Below, one piece after another: positions 1-9,559 of a stretch of DNA of 64,000 nt (position 1 is the first letter of the stretch; each line of letters starts with the position of its first letter). The notes under the pieces were generated by a model. That model saw nothing but the letters and a program-made list of their open reading frames with translations, made no database searches and was not told where the DNA came from. Position numbers and translations under genes: made by a program. This stretch comes from Sphingobacterium sp. UGAL515B_05 (GTDB lineage Bacteria; Bacteroidota; Bacteroidia; Sphingobacteriales; Sphingobacteriaceae). The stretch spans positions 1,302,001 to 1,366,000 of the forward strand of contig NZ_CP109907.1 in assembly GCF_033097525.1 (NCBI RefSeq), given 5' to 3'.

Positions 1-537
1 TATCTAGGCCGTGATGGCTACTCCGGCGAAGTAGGACATATGCCCTTTATCGACAACGGTGAACTTTGCTATTGTGGCAAAAGAGGCTGCCTAGAGACTG
101 TCGCTTCTGGAATTGCACTGGTTAACAATGCCAAGCAGGAAATAAAAAAAGGAGAGCTGACTAAATTAAATGAATTACAACCCGATGAATTACAACATTT
201 AACACCGACACATATTATTGAAGCTGCAAATAAAGGGGACCAATTTGCAATAAATCAGATTTCTAAACTGGGAACAAATCTAGGCAAGGCATTTGCATCG
301 CTAATACAACTGCTCAACCCCGAATTGATCGTGTTGGGTGGAAAAATTGCAAAAGCAAATGAATTGATCACTATTCCGATACAGCAAGCCATAAATTCTT
401 ATACCATGGCGATATTGAAGGAACATTGTGACATAAAAGTTTCAAGCCTAAATCTCGACAGCAATACTGTAGGCCTTACAAACTATTTCATCACAAAATA
501 CCTATCCGTTGAACTACTTCGGAAATCCAAAATCTAA
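1..537 (+). CDS. ROK family protein (sugar kinase or repressor), C-terminal part
   Basis: The frame is open from the first base, so the gene begins upstream of the window; the first in-frame ATG (base 40) lies inside a conserved motif and is not the start. The visible part reads GEVGHMPF and then a cysteine-rich CYCGKRGCLE, the zinc-binding signature of ROK proteins, followed by the late motif NPELIVLGGKI. ROK members are either ATP-dependent glucose/N-acetylhexosamine kinases or sugar-responsive repressors with an N-terminal winged helix. The N-terminus that would separate the two is missing, so no specific role is given. The stop overlaps the stop of the convergent CoA-binding gene. Confidence 0.85.
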   Translation, partial: YLGRDGYSGEVGHMPFIDNGELCYCGKRGCLETVASGIALVNNAKQEIKKGELTKLNELQPDELQHLTPTHIIEAANKGDQFAINQISKLGTNLGKAFASLIQLLNPELIVLGGKIAKANELITIPIQQAINSYTMAILKEHCDIKVSSLNLDSNTVGLTNYFITKYLSVELLRKSKI

Positions 538-893
538 AATTGCCCTGTACTCAATAAAACAAGAGTACAGGCTCTTTCAGTCTTAATACCGTGCTCCATA
601 GCGAGCTGCTCTAATTCAGCATTTTCCGCACCAGGATTAAATATAATTCTTTTGGGCTTCGTCGCTAATATATAATCGTAATACTCCTTCTGATTAGGCT
701 CACCAAGATACATCGTCACAGTGTCAATATCGGTGTATATCTCACCTTTTTTTTCAACAGGAACTCCAGCTGCTTCACCTCCACTCAAGCCAATATTGAC
801 GATATCATGCCCGTGCTTATGCAGCATATTTGCAGCTTTATTCGAATAACGCGAAGGATTGGTGCTGGCACCCAAAATCAATGTTTTTTTCAT
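534..893 (-). CDS. Small CoA-binding domain protein
   Basis: This is a 119-residue protein if it starts at the ATG at 893 (MKKTLILGAS), the natural beginning of a Rossmann fold. A longer reading frame to 944 adds a basic, unconserved stretch and is rejected. The N-terminal LILGASTNPSRYSNKAA and the later RIIFNPGAEN are typical of the CoA-binding (CoA_binding_2) family of small cytoplasmic proteins that bind a nucleotide or CoA. No catalytic function is established for these small stand-alone members. It converges on the ROK gene with overlapping stops and stands alone in its direction. Confidence 0.7.
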   Translation of the reverse strand: MKKTLILGASTNPSRYSNKAANMLHKHGHDIVNIGLSGGEAAGVPVEKKGEIYTDIDTVTMYLGEPNQKEYYDYILATKPKRIIFNPGAENAELEQLAMEHGIKTERACTLVLLSTGQF

Positions 894-1011
894 CTTTTTA
901 TTCCTTTTATATCTACCTCTTGCTCGCCCACTACCCACAGTCAACTTACGCCCTATTGTAACTAAAGAGCGAAGATGACTATGATTTTATCAAAATAATA
1001 TTACTTAGAAA

Positions 1012-2202
1012 CTACTCATCAATGATAAAATCGCCATGGTTACTATACGCATTTTTACGTAATACCGGCATTCCCATAATCTTATAAAGCTCGTCCAGTT
1101 TGACCAGGCTTCCATTTGTCATATTAGAAAGTAAAACAATAACAATGTTTCTCTTTAAATCTCTCACATAAATATGTCTAAAACCGTGCCACCAACCTGT
1201 ATGATATACGATATGGTCGTTTCCATGCTCAAACGTACGCCAACCATAGCCATAGCTAAAAATTCCTTTTTTCGCATCCGGATATCCTCTATATGCCGAA
1301 TCCAATGTTGATTGCTTCAACAATCGTCCATCTCTCAGGGCCAGATCAAAACGATAAAGGTCACGCACAGTACTATAAATTCCTTTGTCACCAAGCGGTC
1401 CGTCCTGAAAGTTTTGCACCACCGATCTTCGCCATACCTTATCATGCCCAATAACATTGGTAGGAATTTTATCATACACTGCCTTAGAAAGTGCAGCTGT
1501 ATTTATCATTCCAGCAACATTGAATACGCTATCTTTCATATACGTAGCATAATCTTGTTTTGATATCTTTTCAATAATGGCCCCTAAGACCATAAAATTA
1601 GAGTTATTGTAAAAGAAACGTCCTCCAGGTGCACCATAACGATTGGGCTTAAATTCAGTCAACATTTTCATCACATCCTGATTCGTCATTCCCTTCTTAC
1701 GATCAGGCCAGTGTTCCTCTGAAAAATAAACGTAATTGGGCAACCCCGAACGGTGTGTCAATAACATCTTTATAGTAATACCTGGATAAGGAAAATCCGG
1801 ATAGAAGTCGTTGATTGTTTGGTCAAGACGCAGCTTTCCTGCCTCCACTAACTTTAAAATTCCGACAGCTGTAAGCGGTTTAGAAACGGAAGCGAGTTCA
1901 AATTTATCATCAATTTTTAAACTATCCCGTTTTAAGTAATTGGCCCAGCCGAATGTATTCTGATATAAGATTTTACCATCTTTAGCAACAAGAACATTCC
2001 CATTGAATGCAGCTTTTGAATGTAGATTTTTCATAAAAGCGTCAATCTTCTGATCTGCATTATTTGAATTATAGACCAGTCTTGTACTATCCACTTTTGC
2101 CTGCGCGATCGCTGCTTCCTTCTGTTTTTTCTCTTTTGAACTACAAGCCACTGTAGATACAAACAAAAGAGCAACCATTCCCTTTAAAAAAAATAATTTC
2201 AC
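1012..2202 (-). CDS. Serine hydrolase lipoprotein of the beta-lactamase/PBP4* type
   Basis: This 396-residue protein has a lipoprotein signal: a hydrophobic stretch ends in VACSS, with a Cys at about position 20. The mature domain has the class C beta-lactamase/DD-peptidase motifs in order: SVSK with the catalytic Ser-Lys pair near residue 105, a YNN tyrosine motif in the middle, and HTGWWHG near the C-terminus in place of the KTG box. Such proteins are usually esterases, D-aminopeptidases or peptidoglycan-related hydrolases, not antibiotic-resistance enzymes. It would sit in the periplasm or at the outer membrane. A second secreted hydrolase of the same superfamily is encoded at 26215-27648. 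Substrate unknown. Confidence 0.8.
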   Translation of the reverse strand: MKLFFLKGMVALLFVSTVACSSKEKKQKEAAIAQAKVDSTRLVYNSNNADQKIDAFMKNLHSKAAFNGNVLVAKDGKILYQNTFGWANYLKRDSLKIDDKFELASVSKPLTAVGILKLVEAGKLRLDQTINDFYPDFPYPGITIKMLLTHRSGLPNYVYFSEEHWPDRKKGMTNQDVMKMLTEFKPNRYGAPGGRFFYNNSNFMVLGAIIEKISKQDYATYMKDSVFNVAGMINTAALSKAVYDKIPTNVIGHDKVWRRSVVQNFQDGPLGDKGIYSTVRDLYRFDLALRDGRLLKQSTLDSAYRGYPDAKKGIFSYGYGWRTFEHGNDHIVYHTGWWHGFRHIYVRDLKRNIVIVLLSNMTNGSLVKLDELYKIMGMPVLRKNAYSNHGDFIIDE

Positions 2203-2541
2203 TATACTAAGTCTCCCGGATTTTTGTGTTTTATATATTATATATCAATAAATACCTCCTGTTTCCTTTGTCCTAAATAATATCAAATTATTGAAGCTCG
2301 TAATAGAAGGACCCGCATACTGATAATAATGCTAAAATGAAGATTTTAGTATAAAAAAACGAATTTTTCCCCTACAATAATTGTTATTTATCGTATATGT
2401 TACCGTTTTTTTAGTGCAGTCTCTTTTCTTATCACGTTGAACAAAGCACACAGCACCTCAAACAAATTCGCAATGAAGAAAACTGGATTTCAGGAATAAG
2501 CTTTTCAATACAAAGTACTTATCAAACAAGGCAATAAAAAA
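2203..2541. other. Intergenic region, no gene recognised
   Basis: About 340 bp lie between the hydrolase start and the terminator of the pyruvate dehydrogenase genes. The stretch is A+T rich, with TATATAT-like runs near 2230-2245. I see no open reading frame with family features and no structured RNA. The hydrolase promoter must lie here, but I find no clear TTTG/TAnnTTTG pair for it. Confidence 0.5.
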
Positions 2542-2563
2542 GCCACTTTATTACTAAAGTGGC
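2542..2563 (-). terminator. Intrinsic terminator after the PDH E2 gene
   Basis: A perfect 9-bp stem (GCCACTTTA / TAAAGTGGC) with a 4-base loop has A-runs on its left side on the + strand. On the minus strand this gives a GC-containing hairpin followed by a U-run. It begins 23 bases past the E2 stop codon and ends the pdhA-E2 transcript. Confidence 0.8.
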
Positions 2564-2585
2564 TTTTAATTCCTCTATTAAAGGA

Positions 2586-4223
2586 TTATGCTAATAATCT
2601 TACTGGATTTTCAACCAAAGATTTTAATGTTTGCAAAAATGCAGCTCCAGTTGCACCATCAACCACGCGGTGATCACAACCCAAAGTCACTTTCATTACA
2701 TTACCAGGAACTACAGCACCATTCTTAACAACAGGAACTGCTTGAATAGCACCAACAGAAAGGATAGCTCCATCTGGTGAGTTGATAATGGATGTAAATT
2801 CGTCAATGCCAAACATACCTAAGTTGGACACTGTAAATGTAGATCCTTCCCAATCAGCAGGCTGTAATTTTTTAGCTTTCGCTTTTTGAGCGAAATCTTT
2901 CACCTCTGCAGAGATATGCGACAATGATTTACCATCTGCAAAACGCACAACAGGAACTAATAAACCATCTTCAACAGCCATTGCAACACCAATGTTGGTA
3001 TGCTCATTGAAACGGATTTTATCGCCTTGCCATGAAGAGTTTACAGCAGGATGTTTTTTCAAGGCAACTGCAACAGCTTTTACAACGATATCATTGAAAG
3101 AAACTTTTACTGGAGCAACCTCATTGATCTGCGCACGAGCAGCCATTGCATTGTCCATGTCAATCGATACAGTCAAATAGAAGTGTGGAGCTGTAAACAA
3201 TGACTCTGCTAGACGACGCGCAATAGTTTTACGCATTTGGTTAACTGGTTTTTCAGTATAGCGCTCTTCACCAACAAATGTAGGCAAAGTGATTGCTTTT
3301 GCTTCTGTTGCAGGAGCAGCTGCTGCTTTTGTCTCCGCAGGTTGTGCAGCAACAGGAACAAACGATTCAACGTCTTTCTTCACAATACGGCCGCCATCTG
3401 CAGAACCTTTGATATCACTTAAATTGATCCCTTTTTCTTGTGCAATTTTACGTGCTAAAGGAGAAGCTTTCACACGAGAATCATCGCTTGAAGACGATGC
3501 TACCGGTGCAGCAGTTACAGCAGCAGCAGCAGCTGAATCAGCTTTAGGAGCTTCAGCAGTTTCCGCCTTTGCAGGTGCAGATTTTTGATTTAACAAAGGT
3601 GTGATATCAGTTCCAGCAGGACCAACGATCGCGATGATGTCGTTTACCTTTGCAGCTTGTCCAGCTTCAAGACCAACATATAACAAGGTGCCATCAGCAT
3701 ACGCTGTAACCTCCATAGTCGCTTTATCAGTTTCTACATCAGCAATAGCATCGTCAGATTTAATCGTATCACCAACTTTAAAGTTCCATTGCGCAATGAC
3801 CCCCTCTTTCATGGTATCACTCAACAATGGCATTGTAATAACAGTACATCCCAATTCTTCGGGAGTTACAGTACTAGCTGAAGATTCTGGACCAGAAACT
3901 TCTTCTGCTTTTTTTTCTTCGGTTTTTTCTGGTGCTTTTTCAGCAGCAGGTGCATCACCACTCAACAATGCTTGAAAATCTTCACCCGGTTCTCCTAAAA
4001 CAGCAATAACAGCATCAATAGCTACTGCTTCGCCTTCTTTGGGACCAATATATAAAAGAGTTCCTTCTTGGTAAGACTCAAAGTCCATCGTAGCTTTATC
4101 TGTTTCAATCTCAGCTACTAAATCACCAGAATTTACTTTATCACCAACTTTTTTGTGCCATTTCGCGATGACCCCTTCGGTCATTGTATCGCTCATTTTC
4201 GGCATTCTTACTACTTCAGCCAT
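2586..4223 (-). CDS. pdhC: Pyruvate dehydrogenase E2, dihydrolipoamide acetyltransferase
   Basis: This 545-residue enzyme transfers the acetyl group from lipoyl-lysine to CoA in the pyruvate dehydrogenase complex. It has two lipoyl domains (residues about 1-77 and 125-203), each with the ETDKATM or VETDKATM lipoylation site (Lys43 and Lys167). Ala/Pro/Glu-rich linkers follow, then a peripheral-subunit-binding domain (SPLARKIAQEKG, about 254-290), and a C-terminal catalytic domain ending with CDHRVVDG (His518, Asp522). It lies 29 bp after pdhA and is surely co-transcribed with it. Neither E1-beta nor E3 is encoded nearby. A 2-oxoglutarate E2 is unlikely given the PdhA neighbour. Confidence 0.95.
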   Translation of the reverse strand: MAEVVRMPKMSDTMTEGVIAKWHKKVGDKVNSGDLVAEIETDKATMDFESYQEGTLLYIGPKEGEAVAIDAVIAVLGEPGEDFQALLSGDAPAAEKAPEKTEEKKAEEVSGPESSASTVTPEELGCTVITMPLLSDTMKEGVIAQWNFKVGDTIKSDDAIADVETDKATMEVTAYADGTLLYVGLEAGQAAKVNDIIAIVGPAGTDITPLLNQKSAPAKAETAEAPKADSAAAAAVTAAPVASSSSDDSRVKASPLARKIAQEKGINLSDIKGSADGGRIVKKDVESFVPVAAQPAETKAAAAPATEAKAITLPTFVGEERYTEKPVNQMRKTIARRLAESLFTAPHFYLTVSIDMDNAMAARAQINEVAPVKVSFNDIVVKAVAVALKKHPAVNSSWQGDKIRFNEHTNIGVAMAVEDGLLVPVVRFADGKSLSHISAEVKDFAQKAKAKKLQPADWEGSTFTVSNLGMFGIDEFTSIINSPDGAILSVGAIQAVPVVKNGAVVPGNVMKVTLGCDHRVVDGATGAAFLQTLKSLVENPVRLLA

Positions 4224-4252
4224 TCTTTATTATATTATCAAGTTAAAGAGTA

Positions 4253-5248
4253 TTAATCTAAAATAAATGGATAGTCTTGTTGTACATATACATCTTTGTA
4301 CAATTCATCTGCAGTTGGATAAGGAGATTCCTCTGCAAATTTTACCGACTCCTCAACGACCTTTTTCACATCAGCCTCAACTTCTGCAAACCAAGCGTCA
4401 TCTGCATAGTTGTTTTCTAAAATAGCATGTTTAGTAGACAACAATGGGTCACGGTCTTTATACGCTTCTAATTCTTCTTTCGTACGATATTTAGCGGGAT
4501 CAGACATTGAGTGTCCTTTGTAACGATATGTACGAATTTCTAGGAATGTTGGACCTTCACCTGCACGAGCACGTTGAACAGCTTCGTCCATCGCATTGTG
4601 TACAGCAACAACATCCATTCCATCAACCGGAGCAGAAGGCATATCGAAACCTAAGCCCATTTTGTAAATATCCTGCATGTTCGTTGTACGTTGTACAGAA
4701 GTACCCATTGCATAACCGTTGTTTTCACACACGAAGATAACAGGAAGTTTCCACAACATTGCCATGTTTAATGTTTCGTTGAACGCACCTTGACGTACAG
4801 CTCCATCGCCCATATAACAGATATTTACATTATCTGTACCAAGATATTTCTCAGCAAATGCGATACCAGCACCTAAAGGAATCTGACCACCAACAATACC
4901 ATGGCCACCCATGAATTTATGTTCTTTAGAGAAGAAGTGCATAGAGCCTCCTTTACCTTTTGAACAACCTGTGATCTTTCCATATAATTCAGCCATACAA
5001 GCATTTGCAGAAACGCCTTTAGCCAAAGCGTGGGCGTGATCACGATAAGCAGTGATTAAAGAATCCTCAGGTTTAATTACCGACATCGTTCCAGCGACTA
5101 CAGCCTCTTGTCCTATGTACAAGTGACAGAAACCACGAATCTTTTGCTGTCCGTAAAGTTGACCTGCTTTTTCTTCAAACTTACGCATAAGTAACATAGA
5201 CTTATACCACTCCAAATATGTCTCTTTTGTTATAGGTGTTGAACTCAT
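4253..5248 (-). CDS. pdhA: Pyruvate dehydrogenase E1 component, alpha subunit
   Basis: This 331-residue thiamine-diphosphate enzyme subunit decarboxylates pyruvate together with an E1-beta subunit. The TPP/Mg-binding motif is visible as GDGAVRQGAFNE followed by ENNGYAMGT. The phosphorylation-loop-like YRYKGHSMSDPAKYR near residue 245 is typical of the alpha subunits of heterotetrameric E1. It is first in a two-gene operon with the E2 gene. A -7 element TAGATTTG on the minus strand (5290 to 5283), about 35 bases before the ATG, is a plausible Bacteroidota promoter. The E1-beta gene is not in the window, so the complex is encoded at split loci. Confidence 0.95.
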   Translation of the reverse strand: MSSTPITKETYLEWYKSMLLMRKFEEKAGQLYGQQKIRGFCHLYIGQEAVVAGTMSVIKPEDSLITAYRDHAHALAKGVSANACMAELYGKITGCSKGKGGSMHFFSKEHKFMGGHGIVGGQIPLGAGIAFAEKYLGTDNVNICYMGDGAVRQGAFNETLNMAMLWKLPVIFVCENNGYAMGTSVQRTTNMQDIYKMGLGFDMPSAPVDGMDVVAVHNAMDEAVQRARAGEGPTFLEIRTYRYKGHSMSDPAKYRTKEELEAYKDRDPLLSTKHAILENNYADDAWFAEVEADVKKVVEESVKFAEESPYPTADELYKDVYVQQDYPFILD

Positions 5249-5437
5249 TTCAAAGTTTTGATTTTCTTACTATTCTAGACTACAAATCTAATAATTTTGC
5301 ACGAATTTCCTTGTTCAAAAATCAATTTTATTTATACTTTAAGACACTTCTAAGACATTTGATTTAAAGTATATAGCAATTGATTACAAATAAATGAACG
5401 GCACGATCAAATAAATCAAAAACTTATGAAAATAAAA

Positions 5438-5467
5438 AAGCCAAAGGACTTAATAATCATTTGGCTT
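5438..5467 (-). terminator. Intrinsic terminator after hisS
   Basis: An 8-bp stem (AAGCCAAA / TTTGGCTT) with a 14-base loop lies just past the hisS stop. On the minus strand it is followed by a run of U residues (A-run at 5433-5439 on the + strand). Confidence 0.7.
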
Positions 5468-5491
5468 ATTCTATTTTACACAAACTGTTTG

Positions 5492-6874
5492 TTATCGGAG
5501 TTTTTGGATCAACTCGGTTTCGGTTACCTTTATCTGCTCCCCGCTTTCCATATCTTTTAAAGATAATTGCCCAGAAGCAGCCTCTTCGTCACCCACTAAT
5601 AATACGTAGGGGATTCCTTTCCCATCCGCATAACCCATTTGTTTTTTCAATTTCACAGGAGAAGCATAGAGTTCCGAAGCGATATTTTCCTTCCGAAGCT
5701 TATTGAGTAAATTCAGGGTATAACCTTCCAGTTGCTTATCAAAATTTATAATCAGGAGTTTGGTAGAGTCGGCCTTACCAATAGGAAATAAGTCCAACTC
5801 TTCCAACACATCATAGATACGATCCGCACCAAAGGAAACACCGACTCCGGTCAGCCCCTTTAGCCCAAACATACCTGTAAGGTCATCGTATCGACCACCG
5901 CCGCCGATACTTCCCATGGCAACTTCATTCGTCTTGACTTCAAAAATACAACCTGTATAATAATTGAGACCGCGCGCCAATGTAATATCCAGATCTATGA
6001 TTGTGTGAAGCAATTTTTCTTCAGCACCTAGTTTGGCTACATAGTCAAATACTTCCTCAATCTCAGCAATACCATTTAAACCAACAGTAGAAGTTGATAA
6101 AATTGCTTTTAATGCAGACAGTTTCTCCGCATTGGATCCCTCCAACAAAATAATAGGTTTCAAAATAGCAAGATCTGCTTCCACGAAACCTCTCTCTAAC
6201 AATTCTTTGTTCACACCATCGAGTCCAATCTTATCCAATTTATCAATAGCGACAGTCATATCGACAATCAGTTCTGGTTTTCCGATGATTTCAGCAATCC
6301 CAGAAAGAATCTTTCTATTGTTGATTTTAATATTAAAATCCTTAAGCCCAAATCGTTCAAAAGCTTCTTGATAAATCAAAATAAACTCAGCTTCATTCAA
6401 TAGACTTTCTGAACCAACAACGTCAACATCACATTGATAAAACTCACGGTATCTTCCACGCTGCGGACGATCTGCGCGCCACACAGGTTGTACCTGAAAA
6501 CGTTTAAATGGTAAAGCAATATCATTTTGGTGCATCACAACATAGCGTGCAAAGGGCACAGTAAGATCATATCTTAGTGCTTTCTCTGAAATATGCGGAA
6601 TAAGTTTATTGGAATTTTTATCGTGAAGCAGGCTATCAGGCGTTTTCGCCAAATAATCACCCGAATTAAGAATCTTAAAGATCAACTTATCCCCCTCATC
6701 CCCGTATTTACCGGTGAGGGTTGTCAAATTTTCAAATGAAGGTGTCTGTATTTCATTATAACCATATTTTCTAAATACCGTTTTCAATGTATCGAAAATA
6801 TAATTGCGTTTGATCATTTCGGAAGGCGAAAAATCACGCGTCCCTTTTGCCAAAGAAGGTTTTACTATTGCCAT
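5492..6874 (-). CDS. hisS: Histidyl-tRNA synthetase
   Basis: A class II aminoacyl-tRNA synthetase of 460 residues that charges tRNA-His. The class II landmarks are visible: motif 1 region with KGTRDF near the N-terminus, [12 protein letters not shown] with the motif 2 region [20 protein letters not shown], and the histidine-specific [10 protein letters not shown] followed by [12 protein letters not shown] and the motif 3 arginine in [13 protein letters not shown]-terminal anticodon-binding domain follows. The ATG at 6874 is chosen: the longer frame would start with a TTG that lies inside a -7 promoter element TAACTTTG (6888 to 6881). That places the transcription start only a few bases from the ATG, so the mRNA may be nearly leaderless. 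Confidence 0.95.
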   Translation of the reverse strand: MAIVKPSLAKGTRDFSPSEMIKRNYIFDTLKTVFRKYGYNEIQTPSFENLTTLTGKYGDEGDKLIFKILNSGDYLAKTPDSLLHDKNSNKLIPHISEKALRYDLTVPFARYVVMHQNDIALPFKRFQVQPVWRADRPQRGRYREFYQCDVDVVGSESLLNEAEFILIYQEAFERFGLKDFNIKINNRKILSGIAEIIGKPELIVDMTVAIDKLDKIGLDGVNKELLERGFVEADLAILKPIILLEGSNAEKLSALKAILSTSTVGLNGIAEIEEVFDYVAKLGAEEKLLHTIIDLDITLARGLNYYTGCIFEVKTNEVAMGSIGGGGRYDDLTGMFGLKGLTGVGVSFGADRIYDVLEELDLFPIGKADSTKLLIINFDKQLEGYTLNLLNKLRKENIASELYASPVKLKKQMGYADGKGIPYVLLVGDEEAASGQLSLKDMESGEQIKVTETELIQKLR

Positions 6875-6929
6875 ATCCGGCAAAGTTAATATTTAGTGGG
6901 GACTAAATAAATTAAAGAATAAAAATCAT

Positions 6930-7670
6930 CTATTCTACTTCAAGAATTTTAAGGAATTCACAGGCTTTCTCTGCGGCAGATTTCTCGGCGGACTTCTTAT
7001 TGAAATCACGTCCAAGTCCACATACAACACCATCAACAACCGCTTCAATACTAAACATTTTAGAAGACTCCCCTTCCGGGTTGTCTGTTTGCCTAAATAC
7101 GATTTCTTTGCCGGTATGTTGACACCACTCAATTAATCTACTCTTAAAGTTTGTTTCTGTCTGTTCAAGAAGATGGATATCGACGTGCGGTTTAATAATT
7201 CGCTGAAGTAAAAAGCTTTTTGTAAAGACATAGCCCTTATCCAGATAGACTGCACCAACCAATGCCTCGAAAGCATCGCCCAACAAAGATCCTTGTTTAT
7301 TCGGAAAACTGATCATTCGCGCATCAAACTGAATAAGCTCATTAAAGCCTAACTTTCGGGAAAGTTGGTTCAGGTTCGCTCTACTGACAATTTTGGAACG
7401 CATTTCAGTCAAGAACCCTTCATCTTTATAAGGGTATTTCTTAAATAACAGTTCAGCCACGACCGAACCCAAAACAGCATCACCTAAGAATTCTAAACGT
7501 TCGTTGCTATTCTTTGCCCCCTCTTTAATTGTAACGGCGACAGACTTATGTCGAAAGGCCATCTTATACAGATGTACATTTCCGGGAACAAATCCCAGCA
7601 GGTTTTTTAGTTTTCTAACGTATTCCCGATCTGGTGAAAAATATAATTTATATATCCTTGCAAAAGGCAT
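6930..7670 (-). CDS. rnc: Ribonuclease III
   Basis: This 246-residue endonuclease cleaves double-stranded RNA in rRNA and mRNA processing. The RNase III signature NERLEFLGDAVLGS is near residue 55, with the second acidic cluster GDAFEALVGAVYLDKG near 115-130. A C-terminal double-stranded RNA-binding domain (about 175-240) ends with KKSAEKSAAEKACEFL. The first 30 residues form a basic extension. It follows fabF with an 84-bp gap and precedes hisS. The acpP-fabF-rnc order is a common bacterial arrangement. Confidence 0.95.
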   Translation of the reverse strand: MPFARIYKLYFSPDREYVRKLKNLLGFVPGNVHLYKMAFRHKSVAVTIKEGAKNSNERLEFLGDAVLGSVVAELLFKKYPYKDEGFLTEMRSKIVSRANLNQLSRKLGFNELIQFDARMISFPNKQGSLLGDAFEALVGAVYLDKGYVFTKSFLLQRIIKPHVDIHLLEQTETNFKSRLIEWCQHTGKEIVFRQTDNPEGESSKMFSIEAVVDGVVCGLGRDFNKKSAEKSAAEKACEFLKILEVE

Positions 7671-7754
7671 CTCTTCTAAAAATAAGGCGACAAGTCCTAA
7701 TTAAAGAACCTGTCGCTAGCTCATATTACCAAACCATGTTTGAAGGATCAAACA

Positions 7755-9008
7755 TTAAGGTTTATATTTTTTCACAATAACGGTAGCATTATGCCCACCG
7801 AAACCAAATGTGTTACTCAACGCTGCGTTAACAGTACGTTTTTGCGCTTTGTTGAATGTAAAGTTCAACCTATTATCAATTTCCGGATCATCTGTAAAGT
7901 GATTGATTGTCGGAGGGACAATATCATTTTGGACAGCCAAAATAGAAGCAATAGTTTCTATAGCCCCTGCCGCCCCCAAAAGGTGTCCAGTCATTGATTT
8001 CGTTGAGCTGATATTCAATTTATAGGCGTGTTCACCAAACAGGTCAACAATAGCTTTAGTTTCACTAATATCACCAACAGGTGTAGAAGTTCCATGGACA
8101 TTGATATAATCAATATCTGAAAAATCCATCTCTGCATCATTGACAGCCATTGTCATAGCTAGTTTAGCGCCCAAGCCCTCAGGATGTGACGCTGTGATAT
8201 GGTGTGCATCAGCACTCATTCCACCACCAGCAATCTCTGCATAGATTTTTGCTCCACGTGCCAAGGCATGCTCTAAGCTTTCTAAGATCAAGGCACCTGA
8301 ACCTTCCCCCGAAACAAAACCATCTCTATCCTTGTCAAAAGGGCGTGAGGCCGTCTTCGGATCGTCATTTCTAGTTGACAAAGCATGCATAGCATTGAAC
8401 CCACCAATTCCAGCTTCATTGACTGTCGCTTCTGATCCACCCGTAACAATCACATCTGCTTTTCCCATACGAATATAGTTAAAAGCATCTATCATTGCAT
8501 TGGTAGCCGACGCACAAGCCGATACGGCAGAAAAGTTGGGACCACGAAGGCCATGACGCATTGAAATATGTCCTGGAGCAATATCAACGAGCATCTTAGG
8601 AATGAAGAAAGGGTTGAAACGAGGTGTTCCATCTCCTTTTGCAAAGTTTGCAACTTCTTCAGTGAACGTTGTCAAACCTCCAATTCCTGATCCCCAAATT
8701 ACTCCGATACGATTCGTATCTAATTTTTCAAAATCTAAGCCAGCATCTTTAATTGCCTCATCCGTTGACGCAATAGCATACTGGACAAAAGGATCGACTT
8801 TACGAGCTTCCTTACGATCCATAAATTCATGTGGATCAAACCCCTTTACCTCACATGCAAACTGAGTCTTGAATTTTGACGCATCAAAATGCGTAATAGG
8901 AGCAGCTCCGCTTACACCATTTATTAATGCCTCCCAGTAAGCTGAGACGGTATTACCAATTGGTGTAAGGGCGCCTAATCCTGTTACTACTACTCTTTTA
9001 AGCTCCAT
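7755..9008 (-). CDS. fabF: Beta-ketoacyl-ACP synthase II
   Basis: This 417-residue condensing enzyme elongates acyl-ACP with malonyl-ACP in type II fatty acid synthesis. The Cys-His-His triad is visible: Cys in VSACASATNAM near residue 163, His in NVHGTSTPVGD near 304, and His in SMTGHLLGAAGA near 341. The N-terminus MELKRVVVTGLGALTPIG is that of FabF and not FabB or FabH. It lies 27 bp downstream of acpP, its carrier substrate, and is probably co-transcribed. Confidence 0.95.
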   Translation of the reverse strand: MELKRVVVTGLGALTPIGNTVSAYWEALINGVSGAAPITHFDASKFKTQFACEVKGFDPHEFMDRKEARKVDPFVQYAIASTDEAIKDAGLDFEKLDTNRIGVIWGSGIGGLTTFTEEVANFAKGDGTPRFNPFFIPKMLVDIAPGHISMRHGLRGPNFSAVSACASATNAMIDAFNYIRMGKADVIVTGGSEATVNEAGIGGFNAMHALSTRNDDPKTASRPFDKDRDGFVSGEGSGALILESLEHALARGAKIYAEIAGGGMSADAHHITASHPEGLGAKLAMTMAVNDAEMDFSDIDYINVHGTSTPVGDISETKAIVDLFGEHAYKLNISSTKSMTGHLLGAAGAIETIASILAVQNDIVPPTINHFTDDPEIDNRLNFTFNKAQKRTVNAALSNTFGFGGHNATVIVKKYKP

Positions 9009-9035
9009 TTATTACGATTAGCCTAATTAAATTAG

Positions 9036-9272
9036 TTAGTTAACGTTTTTTTCTAAATAAGCGATTGCTTGACCAACAGTACCAATAGTCTCTGCTTGAT
9101 CATCAGGAATAGCAACGTTGAATTCTTTTTCAAACTCCATGATCAACTCAACAGTGTCAAGTGAATCAGCACCTAAATCATTAGTGAATGAAGCTTCTGG
9201 TGTTACTTCGTTTTCGTCTACACCTAATTTTTCAACGATAATTGCTTTTACTCTTGAAGCGATATCTGACAT
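9036..9272 (-). CDS. acpP: Acyl carrier protein
   Basis: This 78-residue acidic carrier protein holds growing acyl chains on a phosphopantetheine arm at Ser37 in the motif [12 protein letters not shown]. The start is taken at 9272 ([18 protein letters not shown]), which matches the usual ACP length. A longer in-frame start at 9335 would place codons inside the predicted promoter at 9306-9336 and adds unconserved residues. First gene of the acpP-fabF cluster. Confidence 0.95.
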   Translation of the reverse strand: MSDIASRVKAIIVEKLGVDENEVTPEASFTNDLGADSLDTVELIMEFEKEFNVAIPDDQAETIGTVGQAIAYLEKNVN

Positions 9273-9305
9273 GATTTTATAGTTTAATTGTTTAATAAAT
9301 CTGTG

Positions 9306-9336
9306 CAAAGAAAAATAAATTTCATCAAAATTCAAA
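9306..9336 (-). promoter_or_regulatory. Predicted acpP promoter (Bacteroidota type)
   Basis: On the minus strand TTTG (9336 to 9333) is followed by exactly 19 bases and TTTCTTTG (9313 to 9306). This matches the TTTG-N19-TAnnTTTG consensus of the Bacteroidota primary sigma factor apart from one base. Transcription would start about 30 bases before the acpP ATG. Confidence 0.55.
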
Positions 9337-9559
9337 CCTAAATTGATATTTAGATGAAAGTCACCATGTTAGGCGACCGAACTTATTCGCGTCTTATACT
9401 AGCTAACCCACTCTATATTAACTTAGTTCAAGTATAACAAAAAATATTTTGTATTCCAAACGCTCAGCTAATTAACTCAAATTTTACACAAAAAGTATAT
9501 TCCTACCTTAAAATTATTAGTACCTTCGTTAACCGAGGAACATATATTTAAACATTAAA

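Noticed and set aside
1012..2202. An antibiotic-resistance beta-lactamase
   Set aside because: The motifs (SVSK, YNN, HTG) are those of the broad serine hydrolase family with many esterases; nothing supports resistance. The same holds for 26215-27648.
3289..3975. Open frames on the + strand opposite the E2 gene
   Set aside because: They are mirror frames of the Ala/Glu-rich E2 linkers, with no start signals and no family motifs.
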